Origin: Leptodactylus fallax
Lineage: Eukaryota > Chordata > Amphibia > Anura > Leptodactylidae
DNA length: 64,000 nt
Assembly (NCBI GenBank): GCA_947044405.1
Contig: CAMRHE010000018.1
Location: forward strand, 806,001 to 870,000
Direction of reading: 5' to 3'
Of the stretch, positions 12,060 to 23,832 are shown piece by piece; the first letter of the stretch is position 1; every line of letters begins with the position of its first letter. The position numbers and the translations under genes are program-made. The notes below the pieces were generated by a model that was not told where the DNA came from, made no database searches, and saw nothing but the letters and a program-made list of their open reading frames with translations.

Positions 12060-12740
12060 GAGCTGAAACGTAGCTCCATCTACAATCATGGGACAAAACA
12101 TGTAACATTTTCATATACATTTAGATACATGTATTGACTCAGAGCTCATGGCTATAGGTTCAGACACCACATTTTGTGTTAACCTGCTTGGTGCCAATAT
12201 ATTTTTAATTGTGGGTGCTTGCCTATAGATAACCTTTGGTTTCTTTGGGAGAATTGTATTATAAGTAGTGATAAAATTCATACAAATATCAAATTTGTCA
12301 TTAATTCCCCCTTGGGTTCTTGCTCATATTTTTCCAATTAATACACTGGCCATGAGAGAATGCCTTTGTCTGATTATAATTATCATTAAAAAGATATTTG
12401 GGATAACATTTGACCCTAAAACTCTCCCTCAAAAGCTGATCTGATATGGAAACTATGGTCTCCAGTAAAATTTTTGCAAACCCTTTCATACTGGCTATAG
12501 GGTATAGGTTAGATATTGAAGTTCTACAATCAATTGATATGAATCCTTCAGATAACTTCCCAATTTGATGACAATATTCCTGGAGATACAAATCCAGAAA
12601 GTATGATAAATTACTAGTTGCAAACCCAATGTCAGATGTTATTGATCTGCCAGGAGGATTCACAAGACTTTTTTTTGTATCTTAGGCAGTTCTTGTGAAA
12701 GTCTTGTGAATCCTCCTGGCAGACCAATAAGATCTCAAGA
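12060..12740 (-). pseudogene. Penelope-like element fragment (RT C-part and linker)
   Basis: The minus strand from 12663 to 12301 stays open for 120 codons and starts NPPGRSITSDIG, matching the GRPIVS block of Penelope-like reverse transcriptases. It continues with LSYFLDLYLQE. Further down the minus strand, with frame breaks, come FITTYN, PKKPKVIYRQAPTIKNIL and APSRL, which resemble the segment between RT and the GIY-YIG endonuclease in PLEs. The RT catalytic core between these blocks is missing, so this is a deleted remnant. It belongs to a different subfamily from the 24 kb element. A perfect 22-bp inverted repeat of its own sequence lies at 12647-12668 and 12701-12722. Confidence 0.7.
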
Positions 12741-12999
12741 CACAGCCACCATAGTAAATATAGTAAATTCCTCCAATATGTCTATAATATGCTCTGGGGA
12801 TTTATTTTTTTCATTCATTATGTAACTATTCCCCTAGTGTATAAAATTCATCCAGTATTGTTATAAGTTATTCCTTTCTTTGTAAATCTCCTCTATAGTA
12901 TTTGGACTCACAATCTAAATTCCCTACCAGTATATGTTATGATAGAGTCTCTGGAGCAAATAGCAGAAATAGCAGGAACTGGCTGCAGTAGAACTAGCT

Positions 13000-13555
13000 A
13001 TTTAAATCTTATACACTGCTGAGAGCCAGATGCAAGACACCCAAATGTCTTCATCAGAGCCAGCCGCAAAGCCAGGTGGACTTGTGCTGAATTTGGGGTC
13101 CAAGTTATCACCAGAAAAACTAGTACAAGAAGTAAATGCTCCATAAACTGAATTCAAACCAGAAACCAGGATACCTTACAAGGCAGATCAGAAACAATAG
13201 GATAAATCAGCAGAGTGAACATCCAAGCCAAGAGTCAGTCTATGAGGTAATGCCAAAGCCAAAATCGGGAGACAAACGGATTTCCGGTAACATGCCAAAG
13301 GTCAGTTCTGAGAGTTAACATCAGAACCAAAATCAGAAGACAAGAGGATTTCCAGTAACAAGCCAAAGGTCAATTCAGAGCAGTTTAGTGCACACAATTA
13401 GGTTATAATAGCCACTCTAGGTACAACCTAGCAACAGGCACCTGGTTGAGGAGGAAGAGAGATTAAAAATGCCTCATCAGTTGCTAATTGGATAAACACT
13501 GCGGAAGCTTTGCAGGCTAGCACTGTAACCTTAATGCAACAGTAGCTAAACTGAA
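13000..13555. repeat. Unclassified decayed repeat, LTR-like texture
   Basis: The stretch has repeated AGTCAG/CCAAAGCCAAAATC-type phrases, including two related blocks near 13250-13300 and 13325-13375 (GCCAAAGGTCA twice). This resembles reverse-oriented anuran LTR or repeat sequence, but no ends or coding region could be located. Confidence 0.3.
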
Positions 13556-13722
13556 ATTCCTGACAGTATATCTTTGGAGTGTGGTTGGAAACCAGATTAC
13601 CTGGACACACAGGGAGAAAAAGCAAACTCCATGCAAATTTTGTCCTTTGTTGGATTCAAACTTAGAACTTCAGTGCAATAAGGCAACAGTGCTAGCCACT
13701 GAGGTTATGTGATGGTCACTCT
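13556..13722 (-). repeat. tRNA-derived SINE-like copy
   Basis: Read on the minus strand, it has CAGTGGCTAGCACTGTTGCC (A-box-like), then TTTGAATCCAACAAAGG (B-box-like), then CCACACTCCAAAGATATACTG. The same order occurs on the plus strand near 55045-55180. The layout fits a tRNA-related SINE with a conserved body. The copy is diverged and shows no clean target duplication. Confidence 0.6.
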
Positions 13723-13729
13723 GACCAGA

Positions 13730-15200
13730 TGAAATGTAGTTAAGTTAAAATGTGTGATGAACTGTTCCACACAGGCTCTTTACAGTGGGGACAGAAACTT
13801 ATGTCACTACTGATGAATGGACAGTTCCTGACACACAGTTAAAATGAAAGAGATCACAGCTCAGCCTCCCTAACTATGTACTTATAATCTCTTATATTAT
13901 TTAGGAGAATATAGAGAGAATGATAATTGCACTGCCCCACAACAGGTAGAACTACCCATGTGGTGCCGCGCTGAGGCTTCATGGGACTGATAGAGCAAAG
14001 AGAAAGATAAATATAAAAGCTGAAATGGTGTCTGATCAAGAGCTTAGGAGAAGCTGCATTGCAGGGTTATGGGTGCAATACACAAGAAATAAACCTGGAG
14101 GGTTGTGGACAGTCAGGTGCAGAGATGGAAAACAGAGTGTTTGCTGGGGTGATTCTTTTAGAGATTCCCTCACACAAGGATTGTTTGATCAAAAGAAGGA
14201 TAAAGGAGGGGGGAAACATGCCCTAAAGTTTCCTTAGGTAATATTTCACTTTTTAAATTAGATTTTTTTTATAAATAAAAAATACAATTTTGAGTCAAAA
14301 CCTTTCTTTTTTTTTTAATCTCAGAAATAGCCTATTCATCTACCAGTTTATTTCCGTTTGATTAGATCACATTGTGGGGTTGTTTAGTTTTAATTTTAAT
14401 AATAAGGCCCTGCTGATTGTCTGTTAGTTTGTGTCATTTACGTTAAAATATACCTGTATCTTTACTGTAAATTTTTCTTACATGTGGAATACATCTAGAT
14501 TTTGTTAGTTCATTGAGTGCAAATTCTTTTGCCTTTTTTGTTCTCATCTGGCAGTTTAGCTGACAACAATGTTTAAATATTTGTTAAGAGATTCATTCCA
14601 AATTCTTTTGTATTAATCTATATTATTCCAGTTCAAGTACAAGGAAAATAAACAATATATGTTAACTTAAAATATGATTTTGAATATAGTTGATGCGTTG
14701 TTTTATCTATTATTCTTTTTATTTATTTTATATTATTTTTAACAAAGTACACACATGCAAGCAAATTTATTATTTGATGAAATACTTATTCAATTCGCAT
14801 CAGTTTTGTGGCATTAAAAAGTCTAATTTTGGCACATACAATATTTATTAAGATTTGTAATAGATTTTGTGCATTTCTCTCCACTGATCTTCAGTTTAAG
14901 ACTGGAATATTAAACAAAAGTTTTAATTATTCTGCCCCTATTATGAGTGCACGTTTCCTAACTCTGTGAAAATGACTTGGGGGGGTTCTCCAAAAGACAG
15001 CATAACCAACCTATTACAGCATTATTGAATTTACTGAATGGATTTGTCAGTGACTCCAAATGTGGTAAGATTATTTCACCTTGGCTTGTGAATAAGGTTA
15101 GATGATCATGCATAAATACTTTACAGGTCATTTACTAATACTGTCTAATATTTAGACAGTGTAAACTGGATGATAAATTTGGTGTGTTTGTTAAATATCA
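13730..15200. other. AT-rich stretch, nothing supported
   Basis: There are only short chance frames and several T-rich tracts. I see no transposon signature. Confidence 0.45.
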
Positions 15201-15789
15201 TCCTGCACTTCTTGAATTATGAGGAAAGAAGTGCACTTGGGTGAGGTCAGAAGACAGCAGGAGTCCGTTGAATAGATCAAAGCAAAAAGATTTAATGCAA
15301 CAAAAACTGGGTTACAAAAAGGTCTATAAATAAACAAAAGTTACAGTCACACAGAATATACGTGACAGACGTCAAGTGTTAAAACAAAGAGTATGAGAGC
15401 AGGTCTGTGGTGGAGTTAGTGCTCTCCCATCACTAATTCTAAGGTCTGCTTATAAAGGATGAGGAAGCTTCTACCCCTGTCCAGCTTGCTTCCTCATATG
15501 GATAAGTCTAGGTTTGATCCTTCCATGGACTCTGGATCATTCCCTATATGAACTTAATATGACTTGTTGTCCTGTTTTTTTTCATCTACTCAGCACAGGG
15601 CCACTTTAACTATAGTCTGTCAAGAATGACATGCCACACAAATGTTACTTCCTGACCATTTCCATTCTCAGACTCTAACTTTAGACCACAAGATTTAACA
15701 GTTTTTAGTCTTATATGTAGGGCATAGGGAAGAGGTATGTAATTGATAGACACTAAAAATGCAATTGGTAAAGTATGAGGAGATCCAGG

Positions 15790-16080
15790 AGAGAGCCTAG
15801 TCTGCAATGTCAAGGGGTGAGAGAGGTTCTAGCAGTGTGGAGTGGTCAGCTTTGTCAAAGGCAGAGGACAGGTCTAGAAGGAGAACAAAGTAATGTTGTT
15901 TGGCTTTAACTGTAAGATCATTAGTGACCTTGATTAGGGCGGTTTCACTGGAGTGATATGGTTGGTAGCTAGATTGTAACTGGTCAAGTAGCAAGTTGGA
16001 TGAGAGGTTGGAGGATAGCTTGAGGTGGACATGTTGCTCAAGGAGTTTTGAGGCAAATGGGAAAAGTCAGGTCGAGAGAT
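15790..16080 (-). pseudogene. L2/CR1-like LINE reverse transcriptase fragment
   Basis: On the minus strand the sequence encodes KLLEQHVHLKLSS-type residues (frame broken near 15995), then LLDQLQSSYQPYHSSETALI, then LLLDLSSAFDKADHSTLL. The last block is RT motif A with its catalytic Asp in the LDLSSAFD context. These blocks are typical of L2/CR1-group non-LTR retrotransposon RT domains. Only about 90 residues survive and no catalytic YADD box is present. The flanks to 15200 and 16230 may be further decayed parts of the same LINE. Confidence 0.75.
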
Positions 16081-16689
16081 TGTTTCTTAAGTATGGAGAA
16101 CAGGATGGATAAAGCAGGTGAGGCTGTGTAGGGCGAGTAGTCAGCAGGGGTCTTAGTACTACAGTACCTGAAGCAGCAGTACAATATAGAAGCTAATGCA
16201 TAGGCAGACAACAGCAATGGCAACATTGGGCATTACAACTCAAGTAAATAGGCTCAGTTGCAGTACAGGCCCACTGATAAGAGTAGTGTTGTTGGGCTCA
16301 ATAATAATAAAGAAATATGACCATAGACTGCAGCTTAGTAGTATTGCAGTCTTTGGTGTAAGTTATCTAATTTTCACAGGTTCAAGCCTCCCCACCAAAA
16401 AAGTTTTAAAAAATATAGAAATTCATATTGTCTCACTTTTCTTCGAATACTCATACAAATAGCCAAAAATAACCATAAAACATTAGGCATCTCCACCTCA
16501 CAAATTGCCTGGATTTTAAAAATATATAATTATTTTTTGCAATGTTTTACCTCTCCAGAAACACTTGAAAAAAAATCACACATTTCCTATAATGGTAACA
16601 AACTTACCAAAGATATCTTACACAGCTCTATAAATGTAAATTATACAAACAATATTTTTCTTCCAAAGCCAAACTAACTGATAACTACA

Positions 16690-17389
16690 CAAGCAGGAGG
16701 AAACTACTGTTGAAAGCAAATCATAAAAATGCAAGACCAACTTTTACCAAAATGCTTATGACCAGCCGCAAAGCTTCAGGGAGGATGTCCTTTTGACAGA
16801 TGAGACAAAACTGGAGTTTTTTTAGCTACATCAGCTCTGTGTTTTGAGAATCCAAAATGAAACATATAAAGAAAAGAACATTACACTTGCTGTGAAACAT
16901 GGACGAGGCTTGGTTATTCTGGTGTGAAATGTGCTGACCAGTCAGAAAGCTTGGTCTCAGTCAAATACACAACTAACAACATTCAAGAATGGCTAAGAGT
17001 AAAGCATTGGACTATTTTGAAGTGACCCTCTATGATCTAAATCTTATTGAACATCTGTGGAAGGAACTGAAACGTGCAGTCTGGAGAAGGCAAATCTTCA
17101 AACCAGAGACAGTTGGAGGAGTGGGCCAAAATACCTGTGAACAGATGTAGAAGTCTCATTGACAGTTACAGATATCGCTTGATTGCAGTGATAGCCTCAA
17201 AAGACTGTGCAACAAAATATTGAGTTAAGGGGACGATCATTTTTTTCCAGGCCAGTTTCATTAGGTTTTTACTTTTTTTTCAGTACATTTAAATTTATTA
17301 ATACTTTAGCCAGTTTCAAGTTATTTCATTGACCATTGTGAGTTTTTCTTTTTTCAAAGGAAGAGTATCAACAATTTTGTCCACGTGTG
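16690..17389 (+). pseudogene. Decayed Tc1-like transposon, 3' half
   Basis: Broken frames encode LTDETKLEFF near 16797, KHGRGLVILV, then DLNLIEHLWKELKRAVWRR near 17037-17090 and EEWAKIPVNRCRSLIDSYR near 17115-17172, ending with CATKY and a stop near 17222. The QQDNDPKH segment carrying the second catalytic Asp is deleted, and there are several stops and frameshifts. The right tip is CCACGTGTG followed by TA at 17390-17391, giving a CACACGTGG inverted-repeat tip. No left tip was found. This is the oldest Tc1 copy in the window. Confidence 0.8.
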
Positions 17390-17391
17390 TA

Positions 17392-18505
17392 CTCTTTACC
17401 CAAGAAAGTCCCTACAACCTTTAACAAAGCTGCTGTCCTTAACTGCGATTTTTCTACTATAGTCTGGACATTCGGTAGATGCAGTTACAAAGACATGTTA
17501 TGTAGATATAATAAGCTCTATGCTTTAATTTAATTCCTTTAATTCTACTCATTTTTCAATGGTGTATAGAAAAAACAGATACCTTTAAAGCTAATTAAAT
17601 GGCAAAAACAAGAATTGATGAGAAGGTTTGTGCAAAAGGAATGAAACATAAAAAAAAAAAAAAAACATCAAAGCTGCTATTCAGAAAAGTTTCTCTTTTA
17701 AACATTATGATCTGCAATTATAATGAATGCGCTCAAGAAGAAAATAAGAATAGGTATTTTGAAGAGTTGCATTTAAGATTGTTGCACTTTTATCTTCAGT
17801 TTGAACTGTATAGACATTAACATCTGAAATATAGCGAAAATAAAATCATGTACATTAAGTTGAAAAAAAAAAAAATCAAAGCTGTTGAACATGAGGATAA
17901 AATCTGTATATTTTCAGAACTTGAAATGTTATGTTTTGTAAAGACACACCTATTGTTTTGGAAAGCTAAACAGAGTACAGTAATATCCCCTATATATACT
18001 ACAGTATGAATGTTTGCTATGTAACATAATTAAAAGGGTATTCCTATCTCATAAAGTGACGGCATATCCTTAGTATATGTCATCACTGTATGAACATTGT
18101 AGATCTGACCTCTAGAGCCCAAACCTGAAATTAAATAAGTTCTGTGGACTTGTCACTGTTACTCATAATGTAATGGTATATTGCTTGGTTTTGCCATCAT
18201 TTTGTGACATAGGAAAACCGTTTAACAAAAACAAGCACCTATAATTTCAACAATGTACAAGTACTGCAAGAGTACAAATACTCAGAAACCTGATATTTAT
18301 GGAAGAGAAGAAATATGCCAAAGAACATAACGTTCAGCATAATTTTAATAGAATAGATTTCCAAAACGCATTCTACCTTGTATATTTAGTTATGAAAAAC
18401 CGTAATAAAAACTACAGTTAAAAAACAAAACAAAACACATTCTACCTGTTTTTTAGGTTATGGCAGAAAATACAGGAAAGAGGGAATATGTTTAGGAAGA
18501 ATATA
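17392..18505. other. AT-rich stretch, nothing supported
   Basis: Two A-rich tracts (about 17648-17666 and 17863-17877) are each followed by a similar TCAAAGCTG phrase. Otherwise I see no structure. Confidence 0.4.
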
Positions 18506-20072
18506 CAGTCATGGCCAAAAGTTTTGAGAATGACACAAATATTATATTTTCACATGATCTGCTGCCCTCTGGTTTTTATGTGTGTTTGTCAGATGTTTTT
18601 ATCACATACAGAAATATAATTGCATTCATATTATGAGTAACAGAAGCTTATATTGACAGTTAGAATGAGTTAATGCAGCAAGTCAATATTTGCAGTGTTG
18701 ACCCTTCTTCTTCAGGACCTCTGCAATTCTCCCTGGCATGCTCTCAATCAACTTCTGGACCAAATCCTGACTGATAGCAGTCCATTCTTGCAGAATCAAT
18801 GCTTTAATTTTGTCTGAATTTGTTGGTTTTTGTTTGTCCACCCATCTCTTGATGATTGACCACAAGTTCTCAATGGGATTAAGATCTGGGGAGTTTCCAG
18901 GCCATGGACCCAAAATCTCTATGTTTTGTTCCCTGAGCCATTTAGTTATCACCTTTGCTTTATGGCAAGGTGCTCCATCATGCTGGAAAAGGCATTGTTG
19001 AGCGCCAAACTGCTCTTGGACGGTTGGGAGAAGTTGCTCTTGGAGGACATTCTGGTACCATTCTTTATTCATGGCTGTGTTTTTAGGCAAGACTGTGAGA
19101 GAGCCGATTCCCTTGGCTGAGAAGCAACCCCACACATGAATGGTTTCAGGATGCTTTACAGTTGGCATGAGACAAGACTGGTGGTAGCGCTCACCTCTTC
19201 TTCTCCGAATAAGCTGTTTTCCAGATGTTCCAAACAATCGAAAAGGGGATTCATCAGAGAAAATGACTTTACCCCAGTCCTCAGCAGTCCACTCCCTGTA
19301 CCTTTTGCAGAATATCAGTCTGTCCCTGATGTTTTTTCTGGAGAGAAGTGGCTTCTTTGCTGCCCTCCTTGAGACCAGGCCTTGCTCCAAGAGTCTCCGC
19401 CTCACAGTGCGTGCAGATGCACTCACACCTGCCTGCTGCCATTCCTCAGCAAGCTCTGCACTGCTGGTAGCCCGATCCCGCAGCTGAAACACTTTTAAGA
19501 GACGGTCCTGCCGCTTTCTGGTCTTTCTTGGGCGCCCTGGAGCCTTTTTGGCACCAATGGAACCTCTCTCCTTGAAGTTCTTGATGATGCGATAGATTGT
19601 TGACTGAGGTGCAATCTTTCTAGCTGCAATACTCTTCCCAGTTAGGCCATTTTTGTGCAGTGCAATGATGACTGCACGTGTTTCTTTAGAGATAACCATG
19701 GTTAACAGAAGAGAAACAATGATGGCAAGCACCAGCCTCCTTTTAAAGTGTCCAGTGGTGTCATTCTTACTTAATCATGACAGATTGATCTCCAGCCCTG
19801 TCCTCATCAACACCCACACCTGTGTTAATGGAGCAATCACTGAAACGATGTTAGGTGGTCCTTTTAAGGCAGGGCTGCAATGATGTTGAAATGTGTTTTG
19901 GGGGATAAAGTTCATTTTCTAGGCAAATATTGACTTTGCAAGTAATTGCTGTTAAGCTGATCACTCTTTATAACATTCTGGAGTATATGCAAATTGCCAT
20001 TAGAAAAACTGAAGCAGTAGACTTTGTAAAAATTAATATTTGTATCATTCTCAAAACTTTTGGCCATGACTG
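18506..20072 (-). mobile_element. Apparently intact Tc1/mariner element, DD35E (Traveler-like)
   Basis: The 1567-bp element is flanked by TA (18504-18505 and 20073-20074). Both tips read CAGTCATGGCCAAAAG on their own strands. The inverted repeats match for about 40 bp with one mismatch, then diverge. The minus strand carries one uninterrupted transposase gene with about 373 bp upstream and 177 bp downstream inside the element. No stop, frameshift or deletion is visible, unlike all other DNA transposons in this window, which suggests a younger insertion. Confidence 0.95.
18683..19699 (-). CDS. Tc1/mariner transposase, DD35E, 338 aa, intact
   Basis: Predicted DNA transposase. The start is set at MVISKETRAV (19699); an upstream in-frame ATG at 19732 would add 11 residues that look like untranslated leader. 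An N-terminal helix-turn-helix region covers about residues 1-110, with a GRPRK motif at 55-59. Catalytic residues are D149 (FSDESPF), D241 (FQHDGAPCH) and E277 (NPIENLW). Thirty-five residues separate D241 from E277, compared with 34 in the other Tc1-like enzymes here. From memory, DD35E is the signature of the vertebrate Traveler family; I could not check this by alignment. The HDGAPCH block is more mariner/Bari-like than the QQDNDPKH block of Tc1 relatives. The full frame and complete catalytic triad make it a candidate for a functional enzyme. Confidence 0.9.
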   Translation of the reverse strand: MVISKETRAVIIALHKNGLTGKSIAARKIAPQSTIYRIIKNFKERGSIGAKKAPGRPRKTRKRQDRLLKVFQLRDRATSSAELAEEWQQAGVSASARTVRRRLLEQGLVSRRAAKKPLLSRKNIRDRLIFCKRYREWTAEDWGKVIFSDESPFRLFGTSGKQLIRRRRGERYHQSCLMPTVKHPETIHVWGCFSAKGIGSLTVLPKNTAMNKEWYQNVLQEQLLPTVQEQFGAQQCLFQHDGAPCHKAKVITKWLREQNIEILGPWPGNSPDLNPIENLWSIIKRWVDKQKPTNSDKIKALILQEWTAISQDLVQKLIESMPGRIAEVLKKKGQHCKY

Positions 20073-20471
20073 TACAAGACAGAGGGCATATCGTGAGTGG
20101 GTGGCCATCAGAAACAAAAAAATGTACCAACAGAGTTAAATGAAGAAAGGAAAGAAGGGACAAAAGAAAATATTACTTTACTTGTAATATGCATCACATA
20201 TACTGTATAGAATAACAATAAGATGACATCAGTTATTTTGTGACAGATAATTCATAGTAAATTGCACAAAAATAAATACTAAATACACAAAAATAAAAAG
20301 TAATAGAAAAAAGTAAGACAAATTAGATGAATCAGTAGTACAGCTATTTAGTGAAGAAAACATAACACGAGTGTGTAGGCCACCTGTTCAATATAGGATA
20401 GAAGATTAAAATGGGAAACTGAATGTCAGGAATTTCAGAACACTAGTTCCTATTTGCAGTAGCTTCCTGAG

Positions 20472-20785
20472 GCTAAAGCCGCAGATAGCGGGCTACAGCA
20501 AAAAAAAAAACGATGTGGAAAAAAACATGGCGTTTGCACATTGTGTTTTTTTCTGCAGCATTTTTCACAGAAAGTCTGCAGAGGAAAACTCTGCCACTAT
20601 TTTACCTATATGGAAAGTGTCACTGTTTCTGTTGGTATAATTGGCATGCTGCGATTTTCAAAAACCTGTTTTTTTTAAAATGCAGCTTTTCTGCTGCAGA
20701 TTTTTTTTCCCATCCACTTTGTAGTTACTGTAAAACTCAGTGAATTTTACCACGGTTTCACAATGTGGGGCCCCAACCTTAAGGT
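20472..20785. repeat. MITE family C, copy
   Basis: It begins near AGGCTAAAGCCGCAGATAGCG and ends CAATGTGGGGCCCCAACC. The interior again has AGAAAGTCTGCAGAGG, the quasi-palindromic TATGGAAAGTG core and a TGGCATGCTGCGATTTTC block shared with the copies at 4.0, 48.8 and 53.5 kb. Confidence 0.7.
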
Positions 20786-20889
20786 TTCCACCAAACAAAC
20801 TCTGCTTGGGTCTACAAAGTCTGTCAGAACTTTAAGACACAGATGCTATTAGATATTTGCATCGTCTTCTAATTAAAAGTTAAGGTGGG

Positions 20890-21300
20890 GTATTTAAACC
20901 TTGCTGAAGCTCAGTCATCTGCCTGTGATTGTCTTGTGCAGTTTACTCTGCTAGAGAAGACTTGTATTCTACTGATCTCTGGTTCTGACTCCTGGCTTTG
21001 TTTTCCTGGTTAACCCCCTTTGTCTCTGATTTGGATTTAGTTGTTACTTCTGGGATTCGACTTTGACTTGAACTCTGACTTGCCACTGATACTAGGTTTT
21101 TAAACTCCTGGTATGATCTCAGCTTGTTGATTACTCTTTTAGTCCTCCTAAGTTAACTGATTTCATTCTCAACATTTGCACGTGCACCTGTAGTCTTATA
21201 CTAATACTCCTGGCTTTGAAACCTGGGTCCCAAGCAGTCAAGTCCATCGCGACCGATGGTGGCCCTGGTGAAAACATTGGGGGTAACTTAGACTTCACAT
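20890..21300. repeat. Unclassified repeat with LTR-like CT-rich body
   Basis: Many TCTGACT/TTGACTTG-type phrases occur between 20930 and 21130. The texture resembles LTR or leader sequence of anuran retrotransposons. No ends, primer-binding site or coding region could be shown. Confidence 0.25.
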
Positions 21301-21353
21301 TCCGGTATATTGTTGGATAATAGGTAATAGTTTGCTTGTGAGTTTCAGACTTT

Positions 21354-22587
21354 GGCCCCTGTCACATCATGTTTTTCAAGTCAGTTTAACTGATCAGTTT
21401 AACGGATCCGTTATTTTAATCAAAAAACTGATGCAAACTGATGTGAATTCATGCATCAAAAAAACTGATCCATTAACGGTTGTGCATCAGTTTGCATCAG
21501 TTTTTTGCTAAATAAAAAGGATCAGTTTTTTATGTTTACCTCTGCCATCCCCCACATGTGCTTCACCTAATACCATCAGGGGTAGCACATGGTGGGGGGG
21601 CAATCAATCACCAATAACTGCCCCCACAGGTGAACTACCCCTGATGGTATTAGGTGAAGCACCTGTAGGGGGTAGCAGAGGAGCTGCCCCCAAGCACAAT
21701 TTTTTTGTTATTTGTGCTGTAACTTGGAGTGCATGGGGACAGCTCTTCTGCCACCCGCCACATGTGCTTCACCTAATACCATCAGGGGTAGCACACGAGG
21801 CGGCAACCATTAGGAATTGATTTGCCCCCCCACATGTGCTACCCCTGATGGTATTAGGTGTATCCTCACATCTGCTACACCCACACGTTTGATACCCCTA
21901 ATGGAATTAGGGGTATGAATAATACTGCCATTTGTGACCCCCTTAGAGAAATGGCTGCCACCCCTCCCCCTCACCCTCCATCCTCACCTCTCACTACTCC
22001 ATGTCTCCAGAGCCACCCCAGTCCTGTATTCTCCTTCCCCACCACGAGTGTCGGTACTTGTGGCGGGGAGGTGAAGACAGGACTGAGGTGGCGCTGGAGA
22101 CATGGAGTAGTGAGAGGTGAGGATGGAGGGTGAGGGGGAGGGGCGGCAGCCATTTCTCTAAGGGGGTCACAATTGCAGGATCATTCATGTTGGAACCAGG
22201 GAAGGGAGGGACAGCCATTTCAAGTAGGACGAGGTTGGGGAGGAGGGGATTTGGGCTTACCTTATGGAGAGTTAGATTCTCCTGTCTGCAAGATCCTGCT
22301 GCGCGGTTTCAGCGAGATAAAGAGGGGCGGGGTTGTGGCTAATGGGGGAGGGTTCCCTCTTCAGGGGATGAAATAACAAGCCATAACGGAAATGTTTTAA
22401 GCGGCTGCAAATTGCTTGCATCCGTTTACATGGGGAACTATAGTAAATTGAAAATTAAACGTCGTGGATCTGTTGTTGTTAAAGGACAGAAAAGCATGGT
22501 TCCACTGTCTGACATGTTTTTATAAGGTAAACAGCTATAAAAATGTATCAGTCAGGAGGACCTCTATAACGTGATGTGAAAGGGGCC
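21354..22587. mobile_element. Foldback-type non-autonomous element with long hairpin
   Basis: The ends are GGCCCCTGTCACATCATGTT and AACGTGATGTGAAAGGGGCC, near-perfect inverted repeats. Inside there are three further self-complementary layers. CAAACTGATG/CATCAGTTTG blocks lie at 21420-21510. Four alternating copies of a CACCTAATACCATCAGGGGT-like unit lie between about 21553 and 21860. A long hairpin lies at 21934-22170. Open frames on both strands in this interval are by-products of the palindromes. The superfamily cannot be assigned from the tips alone. Confidence 0.8.
21934..22170. repeat. Long inverted repeat (arms about 95 bp)
   Basis: The left arm starts GTGACCCCCTTAGAGAAATG and the right arm is its reverse complement ending CATTTCTCTAAGGGGGTCAC. 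The arms (about 21934-22029 and 22075-22170) differ at only a few positions and enclose a loop of about 45 bp. Single-stranded DNA or RNA from here would form a stable hairpin. Confidence 0.9.
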
Positions 22588-22589
22588 TT

Positions 22590-23460
22590 AATCTGTACCA
22601 TTTTAGAGAATACTTCTACCTGGGAATTGCATATTTTGCAATTCCATAACACTAAAGCATTTAAGCTTTTAGATATATTGCACTATACTGTGAAAAAGAT
22701 TGACCTGATAGATCTGATCTTTAAAGCAGCATACATATTTATTATTAATTATCTATTAAATATGAGCAGAAATAATATGTTTTCTGGCAGAGGTAAACAG
22801 CGGGAGCTTTATTGTGGGAAAGGTATGCAAATTAGATTATATATTTGGAAAAAAGAAAACTGTGGTTCATGAAAACTAATTTGCATATTGTACCTTTCGC
22901 CAGAATTAGGGTAGCAAACATGGCAAGTTCCTCTATGCTGATACGGCAGTCTCTTCAATAAGAAGAAGAAAAATCAGAATGAGGTGCAATTGGAGAAAAA
23001 ATGCATTTGCGCCAACTTCATATAAATAGTGGAAGATTAAAAAAAACAAAACAAAAAAAATGTTTAATTCCCTTTTTTACAGAATCCAATTCCAATATTG
23101 ACAAACTATACATGATTCAAACATTTCATTACAACTGTTCTTAATTCTTAACATAGTTTAGTCCACGTAGACATAAAATATCTTTTCCCTTAGGATTTCA
23201 TTATACACAGGGTAAAAGATTGTGGTGACATCAGTTTGTATCCTTAGAAGAACAACTTAACTTGTCCCTATACATTCTGGATGGGTACATTATTCCAAGT
23301 TAAAAGTGAGGCTCAGCAATTTCAACTGAGAAAGAGGTAATGCAAACAAAATAGCTTCAGGCTACATACACTGCGATTACTTTTACATCCGGTGACGGTA
23401 GAAAAATCAGAAGAAAATGTAAATAAACTGCTAAAATAAAAAATAAAAAAATTTCTTGAC
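22590..23460. other. AT-rich stretch, nothing supported
   Basis: The 98-codon frame at 22576-22872 has no recognisable motif. No other structure was found. Confidence 0.4.
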
Positions 23461-23663
23461 ATCCCAAGGCCGGGGCCCCACGTGGCGTTTTACAGTCTCT
23501 GTAAAGTGGATGCAATTTTAGCGAATCCCATCCACACATCACAGTTTCAGTTTTGTAAATGGCAACATGTCAATTATACCTACGGGAACATCTGCGGACT
23601 TTCTGTGAAAAGCACAGTGCTTTTTCGCTGTGGCCCGCTCCGTGGGGCCTTAGTCTTAATGTG
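23461..23663. repeat. MITE family C, shortened copy
   Basis: The ends are AAGGCCGGGGCCCCACGTGG and CCCGCTCCGTGGGGCCTTAG. The middle palindromic core is partly deleted compared with the 53.5 kb copy. Confidence 0.7.
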
Positions 23664-23832
23664 AAAATGCAGGTTTCAACTTACAGTATGGTAAAGTAAA
23701 ATTTGATGTGGGCTAAAATGAGGATTCCAATCACTTTTCCAACTTATCCCAACTGTCATTGAGAAAAAGTTATAGCAGAGCTAAATTGTGATTCCAGTTT
23801 AAGGCTGGAAGAGCTATAATTCCCCCCCAATT

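Noticed and set aside
21858..22376. Overlapping proline- and glycine-rich open frames on both strands
   Set aside because: They lie in the two arms of a long inverted repeat, so each frame is mirrored on the other strand. Composition reflects the GGAGGG/CCCTCC repeat and not coding.
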